Source: Modestobacter sp. VKM Ac-2982
Lineage (GTDB): Bacteria; Actinomycetota; Actinomycetes; Mycobacteriales; Geodermatophilaceae
Reading direction: 5' to 3'
Length of the DNA stretch: 64,000 nucleotides
Assembly (NCBI RefSeq): GCF_026967935.1
Contig: NZ_JAPVBL010000006.1
Span: 45,951 to 109,950, forward strand
Every line of letters begins with the position of its first letter. Position 1 is the first letter of the stretch. Below, piece after piece: positions 8,777 to 17,700 of this stretch. The translations under genes and the position numbers were made by a program. A model generated the notes under the pieces. It saw only the letters and a list, made by a program, of their open reading frames with translations, made no database searches and had not been told where the DNA came from.

Positions 8777-9262
8777 ATGATGCTGACTTCCTACGACCCC
8801 TTCGCCGCGACGTCCGCCGCCTTCCGCGCGCTGGACCAGCTGACCGGCCGATCCGGCACCACCACCGCCCGTCCGCTCGCCGGCATGCCGATGGACGCCT
8901 ACCGGGTGGGCGACAACTTCGTGGCCCACTTCGACCTGCCCGGCGTCGACCCAGGCTCGATCGACCTGTCCGTCGAGGGCACCACGCTGACCATCAGCGC
9001 CGAGCGGTCGGTGCCGCAGATCGAGAACGCGCAGTGGCAGGTCGCCGAGCGCCCGTTCGGCAGCTACACCCGGCAGCTGGTGCTGGGCCGCAGCCTGGAC
9101 ACCGACCGTCTCGAGGCGAGCTACCACGACGGCGTGCTCACCGTGAGCATCCCGGTCGCCGAGAAGGCCAAGGCCCGCAAGATCGCCGTGACCCGGGCGG
9201 ACACCCCGGCCGCGGTGGAGGCGCACACCATCGAGGGCGAGAAGCCGGCCGTCGACAGCTGA
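8777..9262 (+). CDS. Hsp20/alpha-crystallin family small heat shock protein
   Basis: 161 residues. The alpha-crystallin domain covers residues ~35-135: MDAYRVGDNFVAHFDLPGVD, LTISAERSV, then FGSYTRQLVLGRSLD, LEASYHDGVLTVSIPVAEK with the conserved GVLTVSIP. Such proteins are ATP-independent holdases forming oligomers in the cytoplasm. ATG at 8777 has GGAGG at 8762-8766. The C-terminal tail lacks an obvious I-x-I/V oligomerisation motif. Followed 66 bases later by a MerR-type regulator that probably controls it, echoing Hsp20-HspR arrangements. Confidence 0.92.
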   Translation: MMLTSYDPFAATSAAFRALDQLTGRSGTTTARPLAGMPMDAYRVGDNFVAHFDLPGVDPGSIDLSVEGTTLTISAERSVPQIENAQWQVAERPFGSYTRQLVLGRSLDTDRLEASYHDGVLTVSIPVAEKAKARKIAVTRADTPAAVEAHTIEGEKPAVDS

Positions 9263-9328
9263 TCGACAGCCATCCCGGGAGGGGCGGGACCCACGGTCCC
9301 GCCCCTCCCGTCGTCTGCCGGAGGACCG

Positions 9329-9673
9329 ATGAGCACCGACCCGCTGCAGCCCTTGGACGACCCCGACCACCCGGTGCTCACCATGAGCCAGGCGGCCGAC
9401 CTGCTCGGCGTCCAGGCCGCCTTCCTGCGCAGCCTGGACTCCTCCGGGGTGCTGCACCCGCACCGCTCCCCCGGGGGGCACCGCCGCTACTCCCGGCACC
9501 AGCTCCAGCTGGCCGCCCGGGTGCGGGTGCTGCTGGACGACGGCCACCTGCTCGGCTCGGCGCAGGTCATCGTCCAGCTCCAGGACGACCTGGCCGAGGC
9601 CGTCGCGGACGCCGAGCACGCCCGCGACGAGCGGGACGCCGCCCGCCAAGAGCTGCGCGACCAGGCCGGCTGA
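9329..9673 (+). CDS. MerR family transcriptional regulator (HspR-like)
   Basis: 114 residues. A winged helix-turn-helix (MSQAADLLGVQAAFLRSLDS, then SPGGHRRYSRHQLQLAARV) is followed by a C-terminal coiled coil (DDLAEAVADAEHARDERDAA). No effector domain and no cysteines, so it looks like a minimal MerR protein of the HspR type that senses state through partner proteins rather than metal. Position directly after hsp20 suggests control of that gene; the palindromic region at 8671-8726 is a candidate site. Confidence 0.85.
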   Translation: MSTDPLQPLDDPDHPVLTMSQAADLLGVQAAFLRSLDSSGVLHPHRSPGGHRRYSRHQLQLAARVRVLLDDGHLLGSAQVIVQLQDDLAEAVADAEHARDERDAARQELRDQAG

Positions 9674-9683
9674 GCCGGCCGGG

Positions 9684-10622
9684 TCAGGGCTCCAGCACCA
9701 GCTTGCGGTGGGCGAAGGAGGTCTGCCGCGCCCAGACCGCGGCCACGTCGGCCAGCGGCGCCCGCTCCACCTCCACCGCGATCCGCCCGTCCGCGGCGTG
9801 CCCGGTCAGCTCGGCCCAGCCGCGGGCGACGACGTCCGGCGGCACGTGCCGGGTGGTGTAACCGAGCAGGTCGACCATCGCCTCCCGGAAGCCGCCCGCG
9901 GCCACCTCCACCGCCGGTGCCGCCGAGTGGCCGATCTGCACGTGCCGCATCCCCCGCCGGGCGGCCGCCATGGCCGCCAGCGCCGGCTCACCCCAGACCG
10001 GGTCGATGGTCACGTCGACCCCGCCGTCGGCCGCCACCCGGATCCGCTCCGCCATCGCGGCGACCGACTCGTCACCGGCGAGCTCGACGGTGGCGTCGGC
10101 GCCCAGGCCGGCCAACCGCCGCAGCGACTCGCCGTCCCGGGCCACGGCGACCACCCGGCCGGCGCCGAGCACCTTCGCCGCCTGGACGGCGATCGTGCCC
10201 AGCACCCCACTGGCCCCCAGCACCAGCACCGTTTCCCCCGGCTGCAGCCGGGCCCGCCACTGCAACGGCAGCCACGCCGCCAGCCCGGCGATGCCGAGCG
10301 CGACCGCGAGCCCGTCGTCGAGCCCCTCGGGCACGTCGAACAGCGCGTCGGCCGGCACCAGCGCGCGCTGCGCCATCGAACCGAACGGCGCCACACAGCC
10401 GTTGAAGTAGACCCGCCGACCCTCGACCGTGCCCACCCCTTCCCGCCCGGCGACCGAGGGGAACGGTGGCTTGGTCACGAAGGCGCCGGCGGCGATGGCG
10501 ACGTCGACCGGGTTGACCCCGGCCACCCGGACGTCCACGACCACCTGCCCCGGGCCGGCGACCGGCTCGTCGAACGAGGCGAAGGTGGGAGTGCCGGGCT
10601 CGGTGAGCACTGCTGCGTCCAT
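9684..10622 (-). CDS. Zinc-independent quinone oxidoreductase-like alcohol dehydrogenase
   Basis: 312 residues of the medium-chain dehydrogenase superfamily. N-terminal GroES-like domain (VAGVNPVDVAIAAG, FPSVAGREGVGTV) and Rossmann domain with LVLGASGVLGTIAVQAA. No structural or catalytic zinc cysteines are seen, which places it with quinone reductase/zeta-crystallin-like enzymes using NADPH. It ends 10 bases from the convergent MerR gene and starts 40 bases downstream of the M56 gene on the same strand, so it could be co-transcribed with BlaI-M56. Confidence 0.85.
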   Translation of the reverse strand: MDAAVLTEPGTPTFASFDEPVAGPGQVVVDVRVAGVNPVDVAIAAGAFVTKPPFPSVAGREGVGTVEGRRVYFNGCVAPFGSMAQRALVPADALFDVPEGLDDGLAVALGIAGLAAWLPLQWRARLQPGETVLVLGASGVLGTIAVQAAKVLGAGRVVAVARDGESLRRLAGLGADATVELAGDESVAAMAERIRVAADGGVDVTIDPVWGEPALAAMAAARRGMRHVQIGHSAAPAVEVAAGGFREAMVDLLGYTTRHVPPDVVARGWAELTGHAADGRIAVEVERAPLADVAAVWARQTSFAHRKLVLEP

Positions 10623-10662
10623 CCCTCGACGCTAGGCGAGCGGAGGCCGTGCCGCTCCGCGC

Positions 10663-11598
10663 CTACACCACGGCAGGGAGCAGCAACAGCAGCGTGGGCA
10701 CGAAGAGCAGCGCGACGGCGCTGCTCAGCGCCGCCCAGCGGGCCCGGGCGGGCAGCGGGTCCGCCGGGGCGAGCAGCCGCCGCACGCGGACCGCGACCGG
10801 TCCCCCGGTGACCGCGAGCGCCCCGTCGGGCACCTGGCCCCCCGCCCCGCCGGCGGCGGCCACGATCGCGACGGCGAGGGTGCGCCGCGGGTCCGGCCCG
10901 GACAGCGACCGCAGGGCGACGTCGTCGGCGCGCATCTCCACCAGGTCGCGGACCCCGTCGTGCGCCCGGTCGGCCGCCGGCAGCACCGGCAGCGCCGCCC
11001 GCCAGGCGACGAAGGGCAACAGCAGCAGGTGGTGGTGCTCGCGCAGGTGCGCCCGCTCGTGCGCGACGACGGCGTCCAGCTGCGCGCCGTCCAGCTCGGC
11101 CACCATCCCGGAGGAGAGCACCAGCAGCGGCCGGGCCCCGGGGATGCAGAAGGCCACCGGGGCGGGATGGTCGAGCAGCAGCGTCTCCTCCGCCGCGGAC
11201 TCCCCCGGCCGGACCAGCAGCTCCAGCAGCGCACGGTGCCGCCGCCGGGTGCGCGCGGTGCGGACGCCGGAGAGCGCGAGCACCCCCAGCAGCTCCACCG
11301 CCAGCACCGCGGCGAGGGTCTGGGCGACCCAGTGGTCACCGCGGACCGGCTCGGTGCTGGGCTGCCAGGTCACCCAGTGCCACCACGCCTCGGGCAGCGA
11401 GTGCCCCCAGGGGGCCAGCCCGTGCACCAGCAGCGCCCCGATGATCGACAGGCCGCCGGCCAGCCCGATCGCCTGCCAGCAGACCAGGGCCGCGAGCGGG
11501 TCGCGCCGGGGCCAGCGCGCCCGGGCCAGCGCCGCCGGCACCGGCCAGGCCAGGAGTGCGGCGAGGACGCCGAGGGCCAGAGCGGTGGCCGGGAGCAC
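10663..11598 (-). CDS. M56 family (BlaR1-like) membrane metallopeptidase
   Basis: 311 residues, GTG start 2 bases after the BlaI stop. Four or so membrane helices surround a cytoplasmic zinc peptidase site, HERAH at residues 180-184, preceded by a long loop with [19 protein letters not shown] characteristic of M56/M48. It lacks the extracellular penicillin-binding sensor domain of staphylococcal BlaR1/MecR1, as is common in actinobacterial homologues. In BlaI-M56 pairs the protease is thought to relieve repression by cleaving BlaI or triggering its loss. The signal sensed here is unknown. Confidence 0.87.
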   Translation of the reverse strand: MLPATALALGVLAALLAWPVPAALARARWPRRDPLAALVCWQAIGLAGGLSIIGALLVHGLAPWGHSLPEAWWHWVTWQPSTEPVRGDHWVAQTLAAVLAVELLGVLALSGVRTARTRRRHRALLELLVRPGESAAEETLLLDHPAPVAFCIPGARPLLVLSSGMVAELDGAQLDAVVAHERAHLREHHHLLLLPFVAWRAALPVLPAADRAHDGVRDLVEMRADDVALRSLSGPDPRRTLAVAIVAAAGGAGGQVPDGALAVTGGPVAVRVRRLLAPADPLPARARWAALSSAVALLFVPTLLLLLPAVV

Positions 11599-11600
11599 GC

Positions 11601-11978
11601 TCAGCGAGCGCCGGCGGCGTCCGAGCCGGCCCCGTCCCCACCGGCCAGCAGTGCCCGCAGCATCGCGGCGTCCTCGGCGTCGACGCTGCCGACGAACCGG
11701 GCGAGCGCCGCCTGCCGGTCCCCCGCCTGGCCGAGCACCTCGTGCATCAGCTCCGCCGCGTGCGCCTCGCGCGTGGCCCGGGGGGTGAAGCGCCGGGGGC
11801 GCCGCTCGTCGTGGACGAGGAACCCCTTCTGCTCCAGCCGGCTGAGCACGGTGTGCACGGTGGTCAGCGCGAGCCCGCGGTCGGCGAGCTGCTGCTGGAG
11901 CTCGGTGGCGCTGACCGGACCGGGCGCCGCCCAGAGCCGGTCCATGAGTGTGCGCTCCAACTCACCGAGTGAGGCCAT
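11601..11978 (-). CDS. BlaI/MecI/CopY family transcriptional repressor
   Basis: 125 residues. Winged helix N-terminus: GELERTLMDRLWAAPGPVSA, TTVHTVLSRLEQKGFL, RRFTPRATREAHAAELM, matching Penicillinase_R proteins, then a helical dimerisation tail containing LARFVGSVD. ATG at 11978 has an upstream GGGGAGGG; a longer start at 12005 is possible. It is divergent from cydA, and two TTCTAC-N5-GTAGAA boxes sit in the shared region, so it very likely represses both itself/M56 and the cytochrome bd operon. Homologues in mycobacteria regulate genes beyond beta-lactamase, including energy-metabolism genes. Confidence 0.9.
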   Translation of the reverse strand: MASLGELERTLMDRLWAAPGPVSATELQQQLADRGLALTTVHTVLSRLEQKGFLVHDERRPRRFTPRATREAHAAELMHEVLGQAGDRQAALARFVGSVDAEDAAMLRALLAGGDGAGSDAAGAR

Positions 11979-12038
11979 TGGTCCCTCCCCTGTCCGGCGT
12001 CTCACACCCGATGGTCACTGCGGGTCGTGGACGAGAAG

Positions 12039-12077
12039 TTCTACGAGGCGTAGAAATGAGTTCTACAACAGGTAGAA
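12039..12077. promoter_or_regulatory. Twin BlaI-type operators in front of cydA and blaI
   Basis: Two boxes of identical architecture: TTCTAC at 12039-12044 with GTAGAA at 12050-12055, and TTCTAC at 12061-12066 with GTAGAA at 12072-12077. Each has a 5-base spacer and their centres are 22 bases apart, two helical turns. They lie 40 bases before cydA and 60 bases before blaI. The sequences resemble dyad sites bound by BlaI/MecI proteins (TAC...GTA). Binding by the adjacent BlaI is inference. Confidence 0.75.
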
Positions 12078-12116
12078 GACTACGCGCCGATCGTACGAGG
12101 CAGGGAGGCAACAGCC

Positions 12117-13682
12117 GTGGACGTCCTGGACGTAGCGCGCTGGCAGTTCGGGATCACCACCGTCTACCACTTCATGATGGTCCCGCTGACCATCGGGCTG
12201 GGCATCCTGCTCGTGGTCATGCACACGATGTGGGTGCGCACCGGCAAGCCCGAGTGGCTGCGGATGACCCGCTTCTGGGGCCGGATCTACCTGATCAACT
12301 TCGTCCTCGGCGTGGCCACCGGCCTGGTCCAGGAGTTCCAGTTCGGGCTCGCGTGGAGCGAGTACAGCCGCTTCGTGGGCGACGTCTTCGGGTCACTGCT
12401 GGCGCTGGAGGCGCTGCTGGCCTTCTTCCTCGAGTCGACCTTCCTCGGCCTGTGGATCTTCGGCTGGGGCCGGATCCCGAAGAAGGTGCACCTCGCCGCG
12501 CTCTGGGCGGCGGTGATCGGCTCGATCGTCAGCGCGTACTTCATCATCGCGGCCAACTCCTGGATGCAGCACCCGGTCGGGGTCGTGACCGACGACGCCA
12601 CCGGCCGGCCGGAGCAGGTCGACTTCCTCGCGGTGCTGACCAACAACACCGCGCTCGCCGCGTTCAGCCACGCCATCGTGGGCGCGTTGATGGTCGCCGC
12701 CGCCCTGCTCGTGGGCATCGGGCTGTGGCACCTGCGCAAGCGCCGGCTGGCCGGTCTCTCCCCCGAGGACGTCGACCACGAGGTGTGGCGGCGCTCGGTG
12801 CGGATCGGCGGCTGGGCCTCCCTCATCGCCTTCGTGCTGGTGGCGGTCACCGGCGACTACCAGGCCAAGCTGATGTACCAGCAGCAGCCGCTGAAGATGT
12901 CCTCGGCCGAGGCGCTCTGCGAGAGCGAGGCGCCGGCGCCGTTCTCGGTCTTCGCCTTCGGCAAGCTGGGCAGCAACGAGTGCGACGACGTCCACTCCTG
13001 GACCGTGCCGGCGCTGCTCTCCTTCCTGGCCCACGGCGACTTCTCCAGCGAGGTGCCCGGGGTCAACGAGCTCCAGGAGGAGTACGCGGCGGCCTACGGG
13101 GCGACGTACCCCGACGACCCCTCCTTCGGCGACAAGGCCGGCGAGCCGATCGACTACGCCCCGCTGCTCGCGGTCACCTACTGGAACTTCCGGCTGATGA
13201 TCGGCATGGGCATGGTCTCCGCCGGCGTCGGGGCCTACGCCCTGTGGGCGACCCGCCGGGGCCGGGTGCCGACGTCCCGGATCGGCGTCTACGGCTCCCT
13301 GCTCGCGGTCGGTGCGCCGTTCGTCGCCAACGCGTCGGGCTGGATCTTCACCGAGATGGGCCGGCAGCCCTTCGTGGTGTACCCGAACCCCGACGTGCCG
13401 CGCGAGGACCAGGTCTACTTCTTCACCGCCCAGGCGGTCTCGCCCGGCATCAGCGCGGCCGAGGTCTGGACGTCGCTGATCGCCCTGACCGTGGTCTACG
13501 GCGCCCTGGCCGTGGTGGAGCTGTGGCTGATCGTCAACTTCGTCCGCCGCGGGGTGACCACCAGCGACGGCTCCCCGACCCCCGGGCACACCCCCGACGG
13601 CGACCCGGACGCCGACGTCACGCCGGGCAGCGCGAGCACCCGGCGGCCGGACGACGACGACGTCCTGTCCTTCGCGTACTGA
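12117..13682 (+). CDS. cydA: Cytochrome bd oxidase subunit I
   Basis: 521 residues, GTG start with GGGAGGCAAC upstream. Heme-carrying subunit that oxidises quinol and reduces oxygen in the membrane. Visible hallmarks: YHFMMVPLTIGLG with the N-terminal His18 (heme b595/d side), GRIYLINFVLGVATGLVQEF, SHA with His185 (heme b558 ligand), the quinol loop region GDYQAKLMYQQQP, MIGMGMVSAG, and the conserved EMGRQPF. The loop is short as in the actinobacterial type. First gene of cydA-cydB-cydDC, behind the twin BlaI-type boxes. Confidence 0.96.
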   Translation: MDVLDVARWQFGITTVYHFMMVPLTIGLGILLVVMHTMWVRTGKPEWLRMTRFWGRIYLINFVLGVATGLVQEFQFGLAWSEYSRFVGDVFGSLLALEALLAFFLESTFLGLWIFGWGRIPKKVHLAALWAAVIGSIVSAYFIIAANSWMQHPVGVVTDDATGRPEQVDFLAVLTNNTALAAFSHAIVGALMVAAALLVGIGLWHLRKRRLAGLSPEDVDHEVWRRSVRIGGWASLIAFVLVAVTGDYQAKLMYQQQPLKMSSAEALCESEAPAPFSVFAFGKLGSNECDDVHSWTVPALLSFLAHGDFSSEVPGVNELQEEYAAAYGATYPDDPSFGDKAGEPIDYAPLLAVTYWNFRLMIGMGMVSAGVGAYALWATRRGRVPTSRIGVYGSLLAVGAPFVANASGWIFTEMGRQPFVVYPNPDVPREDQVYFFTAQAVSPGISAAEVWTSLIALTVVYGALAVVELWLIVNFVRRGVTTSDGSPTPGHTPDGDPDADVTPGSASTRRPDDDDVLSFAY

Positions 13683-13712
13683 CCCGGCCCCGAGACCGAG
13701 AGAGACCCTGAC

Positions 13713-14738
13713 ATGGACCTGCAGACCGTCTGGTTCGTCGCCGTCGCCGTGCTCTGGACCGGCTTCCTGCTGCTGGAGGGCTTCGACTTCGGCGTCGCCG
13801 CCCTGCTGCCGGTGATCGGCCGCAAGCCCGCCGACCGGCACCTGATGCTCCGCAGCATCGGCCCGCTCTGGGACGGCAACGAGGTGTGGCTGATCACCGC
13901 GGTCGGCGCGGTCTTCGCCGCCTTCCCCGGCTGGTACGCCACCTGGCTGCCGGCGCTGTACCTGCCGTTCGTGCTGGTGCTCTTCGGCCTGATCATCCGG
14001 GCCGTCGCCTTCGAGTGGCGGCACTCGCACCACACCGCGCAGTGGGACAGCACCTGGACCAACGTCATCGTCACCGGATCGCTGATCGCAGCGCTCGGGG
14101 TGGGCGCGGCCCTGGGCGGCACCACGCTGGGCCTCCCGATCGACGGGGACGGCGTCCGGGTCGGCGGCGCCTTCGCCGGCGTGACCTGGTCGGCGCTGCT
14201 GGGCGGCGTCGCCGTGCTGGCCTACTCGATCGTGCACGGCGCCGTCTTCCTGGCGCTGAAGACCGAGGGCCCGGTGCGGCTGGCCGCGCGCGCCTTCGCC
14301 CGCCGCTGGTCGCTGGTCGCGGCGGTGCCGCTGCTGGCCTGGGCCGGGCTGGTGCAGCTGCGCGAGGGCACGGCCGTCACCGCGGTGCTGTGGCTGGTCG
14401 CCGCGCTGGCGGTGCTGGTCGCCTGGGCGAGCATCCGGCTGGACCGCGAGGGGCCGGCGTTCACCGCCTGGGCGGTGGTCATGCTCGCCTCGGCGGCGAC
14501 GATCTTCGGCGCCGTCTACCCGGTGGTCGTCGTCTCCTCGATCGACCCGGCCTTCGACGTCACCATCGCCGAGGCCTCGGTCAGCGACTACACGCTGACC
14601 GTGATGACCTGGGCTGCCGGCTTCGGGCTGCCCGTGGTGCTCGGCTACCAGGCCTGGACCTACTGGGTCTTCCGCAAGCGGCTGACCGCCGACCCGGAGA
14701 CCCCGCAGACCGCCACCGAGGAGCAGGTGCACGCATGA
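13713..14738 (+). CDS. cydB: Cytochrome bd oxidase subunit II
   Basis: 341 residues, about 8-9 membrane helices. Family hallmarks: LLEGFDFGVAALLPV, RSIGPLWDGNEVWLITAVGA, FPGWYATWLPALYLP and RAVAFEWR. Partner of CydA in the bd-type quinol oxidase. It starts 30 bases after cydA and its stop overlaps the cydDC start as ATGA, implying translational coupling. Confidence 0.96.
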   Translation: MDLQTVWFVAVAVLWTGFLLLEGFDFGVAALLPVIGRKPADRHLMLRSIGPLWDGNEVWLITAVGAVFAAFPGWYATWLPALYLPFVLVLFGLIIRAVAFEWRHSHHTAQWDSTWTNVIVTGSLIAALGVGAALGGTTLGLPIDGDGVRVGGAFAGVTWSALLGGVAVLAYSIVHGAVFLALKTEGPVRLAARAFARRWSLVAAVPLLAWAGLVQLREGTAVTAVLWLVAALAVLVAWASIRLDREGPAFTAWAVVMLASAATIFGAVYPVVVVSSIDPAFDVTIAEASVSDYTLTVMTWAAGFGLPVVLGYQAWTYWVFRKRLTADPETPQTATEEQVHA

Positions 14739-17700
14739 CCTCGCGTCCCAGGAGGGGCCAAAGTCGCGATTTTGGCCCCTCGGATCGGCGGGGGCCGCTG
14801 GGGGCGCTCGCCGGGGTGCCGGGGCTGACCGGGGCGCTGGTGCGGGCCGCGGTCGCCGCGCTCGGGCAGACCGTCGGCGTCGTCCTGCTCGCCGCCGGGC
14901 TCGCCCGGGCGGTGGCGGACGTCGCCGACGGCGTCACCCCGGGGACGTCGTTGCTCGTGGCGCTCGTCGGCGTCGGGATCCGGGCCGCCGCCGGCGGGCT
15001 GGGCAGCGTGCTGGCCACCCGGGACGCCCGGCGGGCCGAGGACACGCTGCGCCGCCGGCTGCTGGCGCGGCTGCTGGCCGGTGAGGGCGAGGCGGTCACC
15101 GCCGCCGGCGGCAGCGGGCCGGCCGCGGTGCTGGCCACCACCCGGCTGCACGACCTGGGCCCGGCGCTGGCCACCTACCTGCCGGCGCTCGCCCAGACGA
15201 TCGTGGTCCCGCCGGTCCTGCTGGTCGTGCTGGGGCTGACCGACTGGCTCTCCGCGCTGCTGGTGGCGCTCACCCTGCCGCTGGTGCCGCTGTTCATGGC
15301 GCTGGTCGGGCTGCACACCCGGGACCGGACCGTCGAGGCCGCCCGGGCGCTCGACCGGATCGCCGGCCACGTCGCCGAGCTGGTCCGCGGCCTGCCGGTG
15401 CTGGTCGGGCTGGGCCGCGCCGCCGACCAGCTGTCCGCGCTGGCCGACCTCGGCGAGACCCACCGCCGGCGCACGCTGGCCACCCTGCGGATCGCCTTCC
15501 TCTCCTCCCTGGTCCTCGAGGTGCTCGCCACCCTGTCGGTCGCGCTGGTCGCGGTGACCGTCGGCGTGCGGCTGGTGCACGGCGACATCGGCCTGGACGT
15601 CGGCCTGCTCGCCCTGCTGCTCGCCCCCGAGGCGTTCGCCCCGCTGCGCGCACTGGGCTCGGCCCACCACGCCTCCGAGGACGCCGCCGAGGCCGCCGCC
15701 GCCGCGCGCGCGGTGCTCGCCGCCCCCGCCCCGCGGCCGGTGCTGAGCGCGACCCCGGCCGGACAGCTGCGCGGGGTCACCGTCGACGGGCTCACCGTCG
15801 CCTTCCCCGGCCGCGACCTGCCCGCCGTCGACGGCGCCTCGTTCGAGGTGGCGCCGGGCGAGCTGGTGGCCCTGCGCGGGCCGAGCGGATCGGGCAAGTC
15901 GACCGTGCTCGCCGTCCTGGCCGGGCAGGTCCTCGACGGGGCGACCGCACGGGTGGAGGGGGTGGTGCTGCGGCCGGAGGACGTCGCCGTCGTCCCGCAG
16001 TTCCCGCACACCGTCGCCGACACGGTGCTCGACGAGCTGCGCCGGCACGCCGGCGAGCTGCCGGAGACGTGGGCCACCGACCTGGCCGACACCGCACTGG
16101 CCTGGCTGGACGCCGGGCACCTGCGCGAGCGCGCCTGCCGCACCCTCTCCCCCGGCGAGCTGCAGCGGGTCGCACTGGCCCGGGCGCTGGTCCGGGTGCA
16201 GCGAGGCGCCCGGGTGCTGCTGCTCGACGAGCCGACGGCCTCGCTGGATGCGGTGAGCACCGCGCACGTCGCCGAGCTGCTGGTCCGGCTGCGCGGGTCG
16301 CTGTGCACCGTGCTGGTCACCCACTCCCCTGAGCTGGCCGCGCTCGCCGACCGCACCGTCGACCTCGCCGGCCCCGCCGCCGTGCCGCCACTCACCAGCG
16401 TCCCGGCGCCCGAGCGCACCGGGGTCGGCCACGCCGCCGGCGCGCCGCTCGCGGCCGCCGCCGAGCCCGCCGCTGCGCCCGAGGCGGACCGTGGCTCGGC
16501 AGGTCTGAGCTGGCCGCGGCGGGCGGTGCTGAAGGCGGTCGCTGCCGGCGCCGCCTCCAGCGCATCGGCCGTCGCGCTCACCGCGGTCTCGGGCTGGCTG
16601 ATCGTCCGGGCCGCCGAGCAGCCCCCGATCCTCACCCTGCTGGTGGCCACGGCCGGGGTGCGGGGATTCGGGCTGGCCCGGGCTGCGTTCCGCTGGCTGG
16701 AGCGGCTGGCCGGCCACGACGCCGCCTTCCGGCTGGCGTCGCGCACCCGGCTGCAGGTGTGGCGCGCGCTGGTCGCGCAGGGCCCGGCCGCCGACCGCAC
16801 CCCCGGCCGGGCCCTGGCCCGGGTCGTCGGGGACGTCGGCCTCCTCCAGGACCTCTCCGTCCGGGTGGTCACCCCGCCGGTGGTCTCCGGGCTCGTGCTC
16901 GCCGGCACGACGGCGGTGCTGGCGCTGCTCGACCCACGGGCCGGTGCGCTGGTGGCCGCACTCGTGGCCGTCGCGGTGCTGGGCGTGCTCGGCGTGCACC
17001 GCTGGGCCGACCGGGGCGGCGCCCGGCACGCCGCCGAGCTGCGCACGGTCACCCTGCGGGAGACCAGCGCGACGCTCGAGGCCGCCGGTGACCTGCGCGC
17101 ACACGGACTCACCGGCCCGGCCGTCGACCGGCTCGACGCGCTGGGCCGCCGGCAGGGTCGCGCGGCCCAGTCCGGTGCCACGGCCACCGCGCTGGGCGAC
17201 GCGCTGGCGGTGCTGGCCACCGGAGCCGCCGCCGTCGGCGCGCTGGCCGTCGCGGCGATCAGCGTCCGTGCGGGTGAGCTGTCCGCACCCACCGCGGCGA
17301 TCCTCGCGCTGGCGCCCCTGGCGCTGCTCGAGCCGCTGACCGCGCTTGGGGCCGCTCGGCGCCACCGGCTGGCCTGGCGGGATGCGCGGGCCCGGATCGA
17401 CGCCGTGCTCGCCGAGCCGGTGGCCGCCGACCCGGCCCCGGCCGACCGGGTGAGCCCGCCGCGGCCGGTTCGCGAGCTGGCGCTGGAGCACCTCACCGCC
17501 GGGTGGCCCGGACGCCCTCCGGTGCTGCGTGACCTGGACGCCGTCGCGACCGCCGGGTCCGGCTGGCTCGTCGTCACCGGCCCGTCGGGCTCGGGCAAGT
17601 CGACGCTGCTGTCGGTGCTGATGGCCTCGCTGCGCCCCGCGGCCGGCGCCTACGTCCTCGGCGACGGGCGCCGCCCGGTGCCGGCCGACCGGCTGACCCG

